A stretch of DNA of 64,000 bases, taken from positions 348,919,207 to 348,983,206 of the forward strand of contig NC_077227.1 of assembly GCF_027887165.1 (NCBI RefSeq), written 5' to 3'. The position numbers and the translations under genes are program-made. Below, piece after piece: positions 1 to 11,340 of this stretch. The stretch comes from Monodelphis domestica (taxonomy: Eukaryota; Chordata; Mammalia; Didelphimorphia; Didelphidae). The first letter of the stretch is position 1; every line of letters starts with the position of its first letter. The notes under the pieces were generated by a model that was given only the letters and a program-made list of their open reading frames with translations, had not been told where the DNA came from and ran no database searches.

Positions 1-180
1 CAAGTCACTGAAATTCTGACCATACCTACCTCCTCTATGATGTGCTGCTCTTGTTGTCTAAATCTATTATGAATGCTATAATTAAACAATTTAAATACAT
101 ATTCATATATATGTTTTATTCTTAGTAGTTCCTTCATCATGAAAATTTAAGGTATTTTATATTACCAATTTTCATTTGTC
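1..180. other. AT-rich sequence, nothing recognised
   Basis: There is no ORF or repeat I recognise. It ends at the target-site copy of the downstream L1 (aagaatgcatt, 181-191). Confidence 0.5.
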
Positions 181-191
181 AAGAATGCATT

Positions 192-2355
192 GGATACCCA
201 TTATCACCTCTATTATTTAACATTGTACTAGAAACACTAGTAGTAGCAATTAGAAAAGAAAAAAGAAATTGAAGGTATTAAAATAGGCAAGAGGGAAACT
301 AAACTATCAATCTTTGCAGATGATATCATGGTCTACTTAAAGAATCCTAAAGAATCAACTAAAAATCTAGTGTAAATAATTAGCAACTTTAGAAAAATTA
401 CAGGATACAATATAAAGCCACATAAATCACCAGCATTTCTATATATTTCCAACACAATTCAGCAGAAAAAGTTAGAAAGAGAAATTCAATTTAAAATCAC
501 TCTAAAAATATAAAATATTTAGGAATCTATTTGCCAAAACAAACACAGGAATTATATGAACACAACTACAAAACACTTTCCACACAATTAAAACTAGATC
601 TAAATAATTAGAAAAACATTAACTGCTCATGGGTAGGCTAATAAGCTAACATAATAAAAATTACAATCCTACCCAAATTAATTTATTTATTCAGTGCCAT
701 ATGTATCAAACTACCAAGAAATTTTTTTATTGAATTAGGAAAAAATATAACAAAGTTCATTTGAAAGAAAAAAAGATAAAAAATGTCAAGGGAAATAATG
801 AAAAAAAATGTGAAGGATGGGGGCCTAGCAGTACCAGATCTTAAACTGTACTATAAAGCAGTCGTCATCAAAACAAAATGTTACTGGCTAAGAGATAGAA
901 CGGAGGATCAATGGAATAGATGTGGGGTAAATGTCCTCAGCAAGACAGTCTATGATAAACCCAAAGGTATCAGCTTTTGGGACTAGAACCCACTGTTTGA
1001 AAAAAACTGCTGGGAAAACTGGAAAATAGTATGGGAGAGATTGGGTCTAGATCAACATCTCATACTCTATACCAAGATAAATTCAGAATGGGTAAATGAC
1101 TTAAATATAAAGAAGAAAACTATAAGTAAATTAGGTAAACATAGAATAGCATACTTGTCAGATCTATGGGAAAGAAAAGAATTTAAGACCAAGCTAGAAA
1201 TAGAAAATATCACAAAGTGTAAAATGAATAATTTTGATTAAATTAAACAGTTTCTGTACAATCAAAGCCAATGTATCCAAAATTAGAAGGGAAGCAACAA
1301 ATTAGGAAAAAATCCTTATAATACAAACCTCTGACAAAGCTCTAATTTCTCAAATAAAAGAAACTAAATCAATTTTATAAAAACTCAAGCCATTCCCCAA
1401 ATGATAAATGATCAGGGGACATGAATAGGCAGTTTTCAGATTAAAAAAAACAAAACTACCAATAAGCACATGAAAAAGTGTTCTAAATCTCTTATAATTA
1501 GAGAAATGCAAATCAAACCAACTCTGAGGTACCACCTCACACCTAGCAGAGTGGCTAATGTGATAGCAAAGGAAAGTAATGAATGTTGGAGAGGATGTGG
1601 CAAAATCGGGACACTAATGCACTGCTGGTGGACTTGTGAATTGATCCAACCATTCCTGATGGCAATTTGGAACTATGCCCAAAGGGCATTAAAAGACTGC
1701 TCTTTGATCCAGCCATACCACTGCTGGGTCTGTACCCCAAAGAGATAATAAGGAAAACTACTTGTACGAAAATATTTATAGCTGCACTCTTTGTGGTGGC
1801 AAAAATTGGAAAATGAGGGGATGCCTTCCATTTGGGGAATGCCTGAACAAATTGTGGTATATGACGATGATGGAATACTATTGTGCTCAAAGGAATTATG
1901 AACTGGAGGAATTCCATGTGAACAGGAATGACCTCCAGGAGTTGATGCAGAGTGAAAGGAACAGAACCAGAACATTGTACATAGAGACTGATACATTGTG
2001 GTACAATTGAATGTAACAGACTTCTCTACTAGCAGAAATGCAATGATCCAGGACAATTCTGAGGGACTTATGAGAAAGAACGCTATCCATAGTCAGAGAA
2101 AGAACTGTGGGGGTAGAAAGACAGAAGAAGAAAAATTTCCTTGATCACATGGTTTGATGGGGATATGACTGGGGATGTAGACTCTAAATGATCACTCTAT
2201 TGCAAATATTAATAATATGAAAATAGGTCTTGATCAATGGTACATGTAAATTTCTTGTTGGCTATGGGAGGGGGCAGGGAGGGGAAGAAACGAATATGAA
2301 TCATGTAACCATGGAAAAATATTCTAAATTAATTAATTAAATAAAATTTTAAAAA
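192..2355 (+). mobile_element. 5'-truncated L1 LINE (ORF2 C-terminal half and 3' UTR)
   Basis: The sequence enters L1 ORF2 inside the reverse transcriptase domain and runs to an AT-rich tail. The FADD catalytic motif is readable around 316-330. The C-terminal cysteine motif (CWRGCG then HCWW) is at about 1582-1632. It aligns along its length with the fuller L1 at 12.9-19.3 kb. ORF2 is broken into short pieces (783-986, 1041-1241, 1470-1748, 1762-2010) by frameshifts and stops, so it is dead. An 11-bp flanking repeat with one mismatch (181-191 and 2356-2366) marks an ordinary target-primed insertion. Confidence 0.93.
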
Positions 2356-2366
2356 AAGAATGTATT

Positions 2367-3010
2367 TGCCTATTGGAGTTTGATTTTTTTAATGTTACTT
2401 TCTTAGGCTAAGGGACCCCCTTACTTAAACAGAGCAAAGATGAAAGGCTCTATAGCTGAGATCTAGCTTTAGAGAAATATACAGGCAGATTTTATATCCC
2501 TGTGCCACCCACCTCTCAAGCACTAAAATAAAATGTAAAAAAGGAAATAATTTACAGTGAAGGTGGGGGCAGTAAATAATTTTTAGCATCGGAAAATACC
2601 AATGAATGCCTCAGTGTGGTCATGACCCTGCAGAAAAGTGACATCTCCAAAAAGATAATGTAAAACAATGAGGAAGTGGGATTAGATTTACAAAAATTCA
2701 TCAGCAATCCACTTTTCAGGAATATGTTTCTGAGTGGGTTCCAGATAGAGATTGAGGCCCCTTCCCTGATCCTGTGACTCTATTCTAAAAAGTGAGGATC
2801 ATCTGTGTCTCATATTCTATTGTATCAAAAGCCTCAAGACAGGCACAGGGAACCCTGCCTGCGTATCTCTGTTCCCTCCCCAGTTCAAACCAAAGCCAAG
2901 TTCCCAGAGCTCTTTGAGAGGAACTAGTTACCCTTATCAAGGAACTGGCTCAACCCAAGAACTGAGCCAGATTCTTGAATACCAGTGATAAGAAGAAATA
3001 CAATATAGTA
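2367..3010. other. Unassigned non-coding sequence
   Basis: I see no gene or clear repeat in this stretch. It contains no long ORF and no convincing exon. Confidence 0.4.
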
Positions 3011-3186
3011 GAAAGAATGTACTGAGCTGAACCCACGGATAAGGTAGGGTCTAGTCCTGGTTCCACAATTAACTTATGCCATTTTGGTCCAGTTGTTATC
3101 TCTTATTTTGCTTTAGTTGTTGCCTCAGTAAAATGAGGGTTTTAGGAATGATTTCTAAGTGCCTTTTCAGCTCTGACATTCTGCTT
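3011..3186 (+). repeat. MIR-type SINE, old
   Basis: A 'cctcagtaaaatgaggg' core is followed by 'ccttttcagctctgacattct', the usual ending of the MIR3/THER group. The head is decayed. Confidence 0.6.
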
Positions 3187-3640
3187 CCAAACAAGTGCCC
3201 TTCAGAAGGTCAAGAAAAGAATGTTTGTTCTTGGGTTGTCAAACCAGACTGCTGCATGTTAAAATATCTGCAGCTAGAGCAAATGGAAGGCACTATTTCC
3301 AGGGTAAGCATTAGAAATTTGACTCAAGATAATAGAATCTTAAAATAGTACCAAGGCTACAAACTAATTTTGAAACAAAAATATCAGCAAATGCACCTGT
3401 TAGTCTGCCCTTTTGTTATAAATTGAGCTGTTATTTAATGATAGCTCCTCTTTTTATGGTCCCTTTCAGATGCAACAACTGCTTAAAGCAGATTTGTACC
3501 TATGTCTGGAGAGATATTAAAAGATTCATAACATATTGTCAAAGTTACACTGCATTACATCAGCAGTATGCTGAAACAAATCAACTTCAGGGATCTTGGG
3601 AGAAATCTATTCTCCACTGCTGTATTTCCTATTATAATAA
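3187..3640. other. Unassigned non-coding sequence
   Basis: Two short ORFs cross this region (3076-3348 and 3423-3704), but neither resembles a protein family I know. I see no other signal. Confidence 0.4.
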
Positions 3641-3835
3641 CTCAAATTCATCTGCTATTTCTCTTCCAATCCTCACAAAACCCTTAGGGTACAAGTGGTG
3701 CTAGAATTATTATCTCTGATTTGCATATTTGGAAATTGAACTTAAGAAATGAGATGTGTAAGGTAATACAGTACATCTAACAAGAGACATCACTAGGTTT
3801 GAACTCAAATTTAGATCTTATTTTGTCTGGTAACC
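3641..3835 (-). repeat. MIR-type SINE, old
   Basis: It reads as the reverse complement of MIR: 'cctcacaaaacccttagg', an attattatct block, then a degraded 'gaactcaaat' end. Confidence 0.55.
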
Positions 3836-3929
3836 TTTCCATCTTCCTCTGTCTTCATCTCTTTATCTCATCCTATCTCCTCTACTTCTTCTTTCCTCTT
3901 TCTTTCTACCTTCCCCACACTGCTCTAAT

Positions 3930-4075
3930 CCTCAAAGAATCTCAGCATTGAAAGGAACCTCAGAGACAATCTATATTTAACCAGCCCTAGACACTGGTGA
4001 TACCATCTATAGCAAATCATTTGTCTTCTGTGCACCTCAGTTTCCTCATATGTAAAAGAGATGAGTTTCAGGCAA
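3930..4075. repeat. Decayed MIR-like fragment
   Basis: It holds 'tctcagcattgaaaggaacc' and 'cctcagtttcctcat', both common in old therian SINE relics. The orientation and family are uncertain. Confidence 0.4.
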
Positions 4076-4129
4076 TGGAAATGAAAATAGAAAGAAAAAT
4101 AAAATTGAATGCTCTTAAAAATATTTTGT

Positions 4130-6038
4130 TTTTGCCTTGGGGCACATCCAGACCAACTCAATTGAACCTAATCCCATCAGGACTCCTCAGAGCTCAGGGA
4201 GGCCAGGAACCCCCCCCCCCCCCCAGTGCAGGGCCTCCCGCAAGGACAGGAACCTCAGGGTGGGCAAAGGCACTGGGGTACCTCGCCAACAGTGGAGAAG
4301 CAGCTGGAGAGAACTGGAGAGAGCCTGGGCAGCTTCAGCCTTCCAGGAGTCTTCGGCCTCAGAGCACATACAGCCCAACCCAGTTGAACTTAATCCAATC
4401 AAAAGCCTCCAGAGGACAGGGAAGCTAACATTCCTCCCCTAGAGACTGTACCAAGAGATCTGACAAAGCTCCAAGAGGGGAGACTGACAGCCCCAAAACA
4501 AAAAAAAAATGAGAGGAGCAAGAGCACAGACAAATATGGGGAGCAAAGAAGGGGTAAACCCGAGGAAACAACAGAAAAAGAAAAAAGAAATTACAATAGA
4601 CAGCTTCTGTATGGGTAATGAGCAAAGAGGGAATGAAACAGAGGGGGAGGGATCAACAAATGAAAAATCAGAAATCCCAGCGAATTGGATACAGGCTTTG
4701 GAAGAACTCAAAATGCAATTCAAAACACAATTAAGAGAGGCTGAAGACAATTGGGAAAAGAATTTAAAAAACTAAGATAAATCATCTGGAAACAGAAAAT
4801 AGTGTCTTGAAAGCCAAAATCAACCAGCTGGGAAACGAGGCAAAGGAGATGAAAGATGAGGTGAAGAAGATGAAAGAGGAGAAAAAGGAGATGAAAGATG
4901 AGGTAAAGAGGATGAAAGATGACCTCCAAAGAAAATCAGACCAAAAGGAAAAGGATGACCAAAAAGCCAAGGATGAAATCCAGTCTTTAAGAACCAGAAT
5001 ACAACAACTAGAATTAAGTGACCTCACAAGGCAGCAGGACACTATAAAACAAAACCAAAAGAATGAAAAAATAGAGGAAAATATGAAGTATCTCATTCAC
5101 AGAACAGAGGATTTAGAAAATTGTTCAAGGAGAGACAATTTAAGAATCATTGGTCTACCAGAAGACCATGACAAAAGAAAAAGCCTGGACATCATACTAC
5201 AGGAAATGATTAAAGAAAACTGCCCCAATATCCTAGAACAAGAGGGAAAAGTGGAGATTGAAAGAATCCACATATCACCTCCTGTACTTAATCCCCAACT
5301 TACTACACCCAGGAATGTTATAGCCAAATTCAAGAACTATCAGACCAAAGAAAAGATATTACAATCTGCCAAGAAGAAGTCATTCAGATACCATGGAACC
5401 ACAGTGAGGATAACACAGGATCTGGCTGCATCCACACTGAAAAAAAGAAAGGCATGGAATATGATATTCCGGAAAGCAAGGGAACTAGGTCTACAACCAA
5501 GAATCAACTATCCAAAAAAAACTGACTATATCAAGAATTCGTAAAGAAAAGACCAGACCTAAACAGAAAATTTGATGTCCAAGCACAGAACTCAAGAGAA
5601 TCATCAAAAGGTAATTAAAAAAGAGGGAAAAAAGAAAAACAAAACAAAACCAAAAAAAATTTTTTTAAGAGACTCAATAAGTTAAAATGATATGTATCCT
5701 TATATGAAAAGAGGTCATTGGTACCTCTTAAAAACTGTTGTTATTACCTGGGCAGCAAAAAGAAGTACACTTAGAGGGAACCGTGACAATCTGTATAGGA
5801 TGAAAGGACAAGACATAAATAGGTATATAGATATATGCATGCATAAATACATACACATGAGTATGCACATATGATACCCAGTGGAATTGTGTGTCAGCTA
5901 TGGGAGAGGTGGTGGGAGGGTGGGGGAGGAAAAGAAAATGATCTTTGTTTCCAATGAATAATGTTTGAAAATGACCAAATAAAATAATGTTCAAAAAAAA
6001 TTTTTTTTAAAGAAAAAGAAAAACAAGAAAAAAATGAC
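4130..6038 (+). mobile_element. HAL1-like retroposon (half-L1: ORF1 only)
   Basis: This unit has an L1-type 5' UTR portion (4150-4500) related to the one in the L1 at 12.9 kb, a long ORF1, then a short 3' region with no ORF2. Its last 120 or so bases ('tgatacccagtgg' to the AATAAAATA-type tail) match the 3' end of the 12.9-19.3 kb L1. The 5' UTR part contains a 15-base C run at 4210-4224. A motif related to 'cccaactcaattgaac' occurs twice, near 4150 and 4373. 'atattttgt' occurs at 4121-4129 and 6039-6047 and may be a target-site duplication. HAL1 elements, L1-derived units that keep only ORF1, are known in mammals and marsupials. An L1 with ORF2 deleted is the alternative. Confidence 0.75.
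4509..5544 (+). pseudogene. ORF1 (RNA-binding coiled-coil protein) of the HAL1-like element, one frameshift
   Basis: L1 ORF1 proteins form a trimeric coiled coil and bind the element's RNA as a nucleic-acid chaperone in the ribonucleoprotein particle. Reading starts at 4509 and is open to 4775. A single-base slip in an A run near 4765-4772 shifts the frame, which is then open to 5544. The order is a basic N-terminal tail, a long heptad coiled coil (about 4680-5090), an RRM-like domain containing RRDNLRIIGLPE (about 5131-5166), and a C-terminal domain with NVIAKF and YQTKEKIL and ending KKTDYIKNS. The C terminus is shorter than in the neighbouring L1 ORF1. The coiled coil carries an in-frame 42-bp duplication (4843 and 4885). 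Apart from the single slip it is unusually well preserved. Confidence 0.8.
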
Positions 6039-6047
6039 ATATTTTGT

Positions 6048-6490
6048 GAACTGGAGGAATCCAATGTGAATTGGAACAACCTCCAGGAAGTGATGCAGAG
6101 TAAAAGGAGCAGAACCAGGAGAACATCATACACAGAGACTGATACACTGTGGTACAATCGAATGTAATGGACTTCTCTACTAGCAGCAATGCAATGATCC
6201 AGGACAATTCTGAAGTACATATAAGAAAGAACTCTATCCACATTCAGAGGAAAAACTGTGGGAGTAGAAACACTGAAGAAAAACAACTGCTTGAATACAT
6301 GGATAGATGGGGATATGATTAGGAATGTAGACTAAACAATCACTTTAGTGCAAGTGTTAATAATATGGAAATAGGTCTTTATAAATGATACATGGTAGGG
6401 GGTGGAAGGAGAGGAAGGAAAGAACATTATGTAACCATGGGAAAATATTCTAAATCAATTAATTAAAAATTTTCAAATAAAAAAAAAGAC
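6048..6490 (+). mobile_element. L1 3' end fragment
   Basis: It begins in the last codons of ORF2 ('gaactggaggaatccaatg') and holds the L1 3' UTR block 'agcagcaatgcaatgatcc' and an A-rich tail. It starts directly after the possible target copy of the HAL1-like element. Confidence 0.88.
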
Positions 6491-6689
6491 CTCTACTTTC
6501 TCTGCAGCAAGATATTTCACTTTTTGCACAGTTCTAATATTTATTAATTTTTTTATTATATCCAGCTATAATCTACCTCTCTGAAGCTTCTACTTAGTTG
6601 TTCTATTTCTATCTTCTGGAACCAAGCAAAATAACTCTAATCCTTCTTCTAAGAAACATCCTTGAAGATCAATGATGGTGGCTTCATGG

Positions 6690-7200
6690 AATTTGCTGAA
6701 GAAAGTTCAGTTGGCTTGGTAAAGTTGATTGTTCAATTTTCAGTGTGAATATTTATACCTTAGAAATGTTAAAAATTACAACTCAAGGGTAGAGTTATTG
6801 TTTTATTGTATAGATTTAAGAAAGTGTTAATAATGCAGATTAAATTTTAAAAAACTTTTTAAAAAAACCACCATTACTTTCTGTCTTGGAATCAATACTA
6901 TGTATTGGTTCCAAGACAGAAGAACAGTAAGGGCTAGGTAATGAGGGTTAAGTGACTTGCCCAGGATCACACAACTAGGAAGTGTCTGAGGCCAGATTTG
7001 AACCTAGAACCTCCTTTCTTGCTCTCTTTTCACCAAACTACCTAACTTCCCCCCAGATTAAATTTGAAAATATGAGAGTGTATGTTCTCCAGACCCCCAG
7101 TATCCCCTCAGCCTAGTAATTAAAGATATTTAGCAGCACACTCCTGTACTGATCTGCAAACATTGTTTGAAGCCACCAGGATTGCAGAAGAAAGCTTAGG
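6690..7200. repeat. Unidentified interspersed repeat, copy 1, split by a SINE
   Basis: The parts at 6690-6847 and 7066-7200 resemble 29827-30085 in the same order. Shared landmarks are 'aattttcagtgtg', 'ttatacctyagaaat', 'cagattaaa' and a 'cagcanactcctg' motif. I cannot name the family. It could be an old LTR or a DNA transposon. Confidence 0.5.
6848..7053 (-). mobile_element. tRNA-type marsupial SINE (SINE1/WSINE-like)
   Basis: On the reverse strand it has the tRNA-like head ending in 'ggttcaaatctggcctcaga' and the characteristic 'ttggttccaag' tail. The 12-bp duplication 'cagattaaattt' (6836-6847 and 7054-7065) is exact, which fixes both ends. Confidence 0.9.
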
Positions 7201-7239
7201 CAATGAAGGCATCACCAAGCTGAAGACCTAGTGACTATC

Positions 7240-7440
7240 GGCTAATAATGATGATGATCATGGTGGTGATGATGATAACTGGCATATAGACAGTTTTAAG
7301 GTTTGCAAAGTGCTTCATTTCCACAGTTTCATTTGAACCTCATAATAGCCCTGAACCTTAACTGTAATCTTACTATCAGGGAAGCTGACACAGATGGATT
7401 GTTTGAGCTCAGAAGTTCCAAAATGAAGTGGGCTAAATCT
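7240..7440 (-). repeat. GATGAT simple repeat and MIR relic
   Basis: A short (gat)n stretch at 7245-7277 is followed by reverse-oriented MIR ('aaggtttgcaaagtgcttca', 'cctcataatagccct'). Confidence 0.6.
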
Positions 7441-8550
7441 TTGTAGTGTCCTTACTAACTCAAGCACAACTATGGTGACTTCCCAGGATTGGGAGGCGAG
7501 TGTTACCTGCCTACCTAACAAATCAGCATAGATTGGTAAAACCTGTGAGTCAAAGGACCATGCTAAATAATAATGGGATTTGGCCTGTGAGTGACTGCTG
7601 TGCTTTATCTTGGGCAAGAAAGGGATATCTAGATTCAAAACAAAAGATCAAATGCTGGAATACTGCTGCCATGCCTGCATTAAATTGTCTTGAGGCTAAA
7701 CTCTCCCATTTTCTTGAAACATTACTAGTATGGCACAATATCTATGCTTTTGAACCAACCTGGTGACCCTCAGAAGAATGTCCTCCAGTAAATCAATGTC
7801 ATTCCCAATATGAGAAGCTTAAATTGAATACCAAGCCTCAGATGTGGTTTATCCAGTGTAAGGTGTATGTATTGCCCAAATAGTTTATGTATATGCTCAC
7901 CTGAGTTGTCTAATGTCTTTCTTCAGGTGACATGAATAATTATTTCTGAAATCTTGTCCACTCCTCTCCCGGATGCTTTGATTTCTTGCCTGGAGGGAAG
8001 CAGGAAAAGAGACCATGAGGTTACTCAGTGTTCCTCTGATAGAGGGATGCCAGACTAGAATTATATCTTTATCTGTTACCACCAAAATATTGCTAGTCTA
8101 AGGAATTTTTTTTCTTAGATTCAAGTCATTTGGGTTATCTCTTAGTGAGGAATGGGTAGCCCAATCATATAACCAAACGATTGCTACTTTCCCACCAAAT
8201 ACAAGAATAAGGAAACTCCAAATGTAGAGAGGTTCATGAGTGATGAGGGCAGATGTATAGCTAGAATAGAAGCAGAATAGAGATCTCTAGTCTTTTCTTC
8301 CCCTTCCCTTCTCCAAGGAAGACTTTCATTCCTGCTAGGAGGAGAAGCAAGCAGGTGGGGCCAAAGGTCACTTTATTATCAGAGTAAAGGGGTACCAAGA
8401 TAGGATTATATTTATCTGTTTCCTTAAATATTATTAATCTAGGGGGAATGGCCAAGTTCAATCTAACTTCTGATCACTTTGTTATTGGAGCAGAGGGGCA
8501 GGTGGACCCCAAGCTTTATATCTAAGATTTGACCCCCCAAATTCCAGTTC
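7441..8550. repeat. Unassigned sequence with a diverged direct duplication
   Basis: Segments at about 7965-8110 and 8300-8455 share an ordered series of landmarks: a 'ggaagcagg'-like block, a 'tcactttattatcagag'-like block, then 'ttatctgtt' and a 'tattgctagtcta'-like block. A third, weaker match starts near 8470. No gene is seen. Confidence 0.4.
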
Positions 8551-8555
8551 CACAA

Positions 8556-9079
8556 TGAACACACACAGAACAAATAGCAAAGAAATCCATTTATTCAAAT
8601 CATAGCAAAAGAGAAATCAGAGAAGGCATGTATAAGAAAAACATATATAAGACAATATAGAGTTGAAAGAACTCTCCCCCTGGGGCTAGATAACTCAGCT
8701 CAACTAAGAGTGTCCTTGATCTCACTGGAGGAGAAACTTCTTGCAGTCTTTGTAACCGTAAGCTGGGGTAGGGACATGATGGAGATGGCTAGCCTCCATT
8801 CATGTCTTCCTAGAGTATTTTCCTTCAGCATCTTACCATTTTTTTTTTGCTTGAAGTAGGAAGCCAGTAACTCAAAACAACTTAAAGCTCAGAGGTCTGA
8901 GCCCTCCAGCCTCAGGAGTCCTGAAAAAGATTCCCTTTGAAGAGTCCCCAAGAGTACTGAAGGCTGAACTTGTACTGTTCTCAACAGCTCTGCCCTGTTC
9001 TTTATGTAGAACAGGGCATTCTTCTCCAAGGAGAGAATCCCATTCTGATGGGCTTTTAAACAGTGGTTACCTTGTTACA
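8556..9079 (-). mobile_element. LTR-like element, probably a solo LTR (A)
   Basis: On the reverse strand it starts TGTAACAAGG and ends in CA, with an AATAAA-like site about 40 bases from the end (tttatt at 8592). It resembles the next element in outline. Flanks are cacaa and caaaa (8551-8555, 9080-9084), an imperfect 5-bp duplication. No retroviral internal sequence is present. Confidence 0.5.
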
Positions 9080-9097
9080 CAAAAGGCCATCACAAAT

Positions 9098-9517
9098 ATT
9101 GAATAGTGTGTAAATTCATTTATCTAAATAGATAGGAAACAAAAATCAGAGAGATTATACAGATTATAATATAGCAGACAACACACAGAGACAATAAACT
9201 TTCCCACTCAAGCTAAGAGATCTCTTCTCAACCAAGTGAGAGAAGTCTATTTCTCATTCAAATGGAAATTTTCTGAAGACTCTAGGAAGAAAACTTGGAA
9301 ATCAGGGACATGTTTAAGGAACTGGTTTCCCTTACATGTATGATTTCCAAAGTCTGTAATCTCTATAAATCTCTCTCCCAAAGAGACATTGAAATTTTGT
9401 GTAATCTTTCACCAAGCAGAAAAGAAGAATAATATATCTTTTCTCTCATTAATGCTGCCCCTTATGAATTCATACACTGGGGAGTAATCTTCATTCACCA
9501 GTGAGGAGAATGTTACA
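9098..9517 (-). mobile_element. LTR-like element, probably a solo LTR (B)
   Basis: It starts TGTAACATTC on the reverse strand and carries the same polyadenylation-region landmarks as element A. The 5-bp flanking repeat caaat (9093-9097 and 9518-9522) is exact. The two elements lie head to tail only 18 bp apart with different duplications, which suggests two insertions and not one provirus. Confidence 0.5.
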
Positions 9518-9639
9518 CAAATAAATGCTTCAGCTTGAGTCTTGAGTTCCACCAGGCCAGTGTATCACCTCCCTCATCTTGAACACTTTGTCCTAACAAA
9601 TGTATCCTTATAGTATAATAAGATAATGTGGCAAATAAG

Positions 9640-9780
9640 GAACCAGATAGTATAATGAAAAGAATGGCAAGTCAGAAGATTAGGGTACAAATCCTATCTC
9701 AGATACTGACTAGCTGGGTGGCTGTGGGTAAGCCATTAAAGTTTTAATAGTTTCAATTTCCTCAGTTGGAATAAACAGAT
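9640..9780 (+). repeat. MIR-type SINE
   Basis: It contains 'gggtacaaatcctatctcag' and 'tttcctcagttgg'. The sense orientation is clear, but the copy is diverged. Confidence 0.6.
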
Positions 9781-9794
9781 AAAAATAAGAACTA

Positions 9795-10680
9795 TTGAAA
9801 AAGAGTATGGTATAGAGAATTAGTCTTGGAGTCAGGAAGACTTGGGTTCAAAATCTCAGCTCTAACATGTATTGGCTGAGTCAATCTAGGCAAGTCATTA
9901 AGAATGGCAGAATACTGCCCTTTGATCCAGCCATAGCACTGCTGGGTTTGTACCCCAAAGAGATAATAAAGAAAAATATTTGAACATAAATATTTATAGC
10001 TGGGCTCTTTGTGGTGGCAAAAAATTGGAAAATGAGGGGATGCCCTTTGATTAGGGAATGACTGAACAAATTGTGGTATATGTTGGTGATGGAATACTAT
10101 TGTGCTCAAAGGAATAATGAACTGGAGGAATTCCATGTGAACTGGAACAACTTCCAGGAATTGATGCAGAGTGAAAGGAGAAGAACCAGGAGAACATTGT
10201 ACACAGAGACTGATACATTGTGGTACAATTGAATGTAATAGACTTCTCTACTAGCAGCAATGCAATGATCCAGGACAATTCTGAGGGACTTATGAGAAAG
10301 AACACCATCCATATCCAAAGAAAGAACTGTGGGAGTAGAAACACAGAAGAAAAATGACTGCTTATCAGATGGATTGGTGGGGATATGATTGGGGATGTAG
10401 ATTCCAAACAATCACCCTAGTGCAAATATCAATAATATGGAAATAGATCTTGATCCATGACACATGTAAACCCTGGTAGAATTGCTTATTGGCCATGGGA
10501 GGGGGGGGAGAAAAGATCATGATTCATGTAATGATGGAAAAATATTCTAAATTAATTAATTACATAAATAAACTTAAAAAAAAAACAGAATGGCAAAATA
10601 GTTGCTAATCTAAATTGGATAAGAAAATATCCTCTTTAGGAGTTTCCCCCAACAATGAAATCACAGGTATAGACCAAAAA
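9795..10680 (+). repeat. MIR/MON-type SINE split by an L1
   Basis: The head, 'ttggagtcaggaagacttgg', is at 9795-9909. The 3' part, with 'aatgaaatcacaggtatag', is at 10587-10680. The intervening 0.68 kb is an L1 insertion. A relative of the same 3' part occurs at 19323-19385. Confidence 0.7.
9910..10586 (+). mobile_element. 5'-truncated L1 (ORF2 C terminus and 3' UTR)
   Basis: It starts within the last part of ORF2 ('ctgccctttgatccagcc') and ends in an A-rich tail. The exact 9-bp duplication agaatggca (9901-9909 and 10587-10595) fixes both ends. A G run sits at 10500-10508. Confidence 0.93.
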
Positions 10681-10766
10681 AAAAAAATGTGTGTACTATC
10701 TATATATCATGAAGTTGCTTTATAAACCTATTATGAAAGTGTAAGTTATCAAAGTGACTTTTAGCT

Positions 10767-10950
10767 GGGGCAGCAAGGTAGCACAGTGGATAGAGTGCCA
10801 GGCTTGGAGTTAGGGGCACATGGGTTCAAATTGAGACTCAGATACTTCCTACCTGTATGACCCTGGCCATTACTTAACCACGATTAACAACCCCTTCCTG
10901 CTCTTTTGTTTTAGAATTGATACAGATAAATAAGGTAAGTATTAAAAAAT
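10767..10950 (+). mobile_element. tRNA-type marsupial SINE
   Basis: It starts 'ggggcagcaaggtagcacag', has 'gggttcaaattgagactcag' in the B-box region, and ends in a decayed tail and A-rich end. Confidence 0.82.
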
Positions 10951-11340
10951 TATATTAGCTAGCTATATATTTAAATTATACATTAACTAATTAATAAAAA
11001 TGTGGGCTAATTTTAGTTAACCCATCATACTGTTGATTCATATTGTACTTGTGGCCCCTAAAAACCTTAGATCTTTTTTTACTCAAATTGTTCCCTAGTT
11101 ACATACCTCTAATCCTGTAATTTTACTGATGATTAAAAAAACAAAACAAAACAAAAAAAAAAACAAATGTAGGACATCACATTTATCTCCACTAAATTAA
11201 ATCTCTACTAACTAAATTTGACTTAATCTTCTAGTTAAGATCTTTTTAGATCATGATTTTGTTGTCTAATGTTTTATCTATTCTTGCTTTGCCTCAACCA
11301 CAAGTTTGATGAACATTCATTTATGTTTTCCTTTTAGGTA
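10951..11340. other. AT-rich unassigned sequence
   Basis: There is an A-rich run at 11139-11166. No gene or firm repeat is seen. Confidence 0.4.

Noticed and set aside
4187..4402. Antisense ORF over the HAL1-like 5' UTR
   Set aside because: It is short, crosses the C/G run and has no recognisable motif. Best explained as a shadow of GC-rich sequence.
8556..9517. A single provirus with two LTRs
   Set aside because: Only 18 bp separate the elements and their flanking duplications differ, so a proviral structure is not supported.
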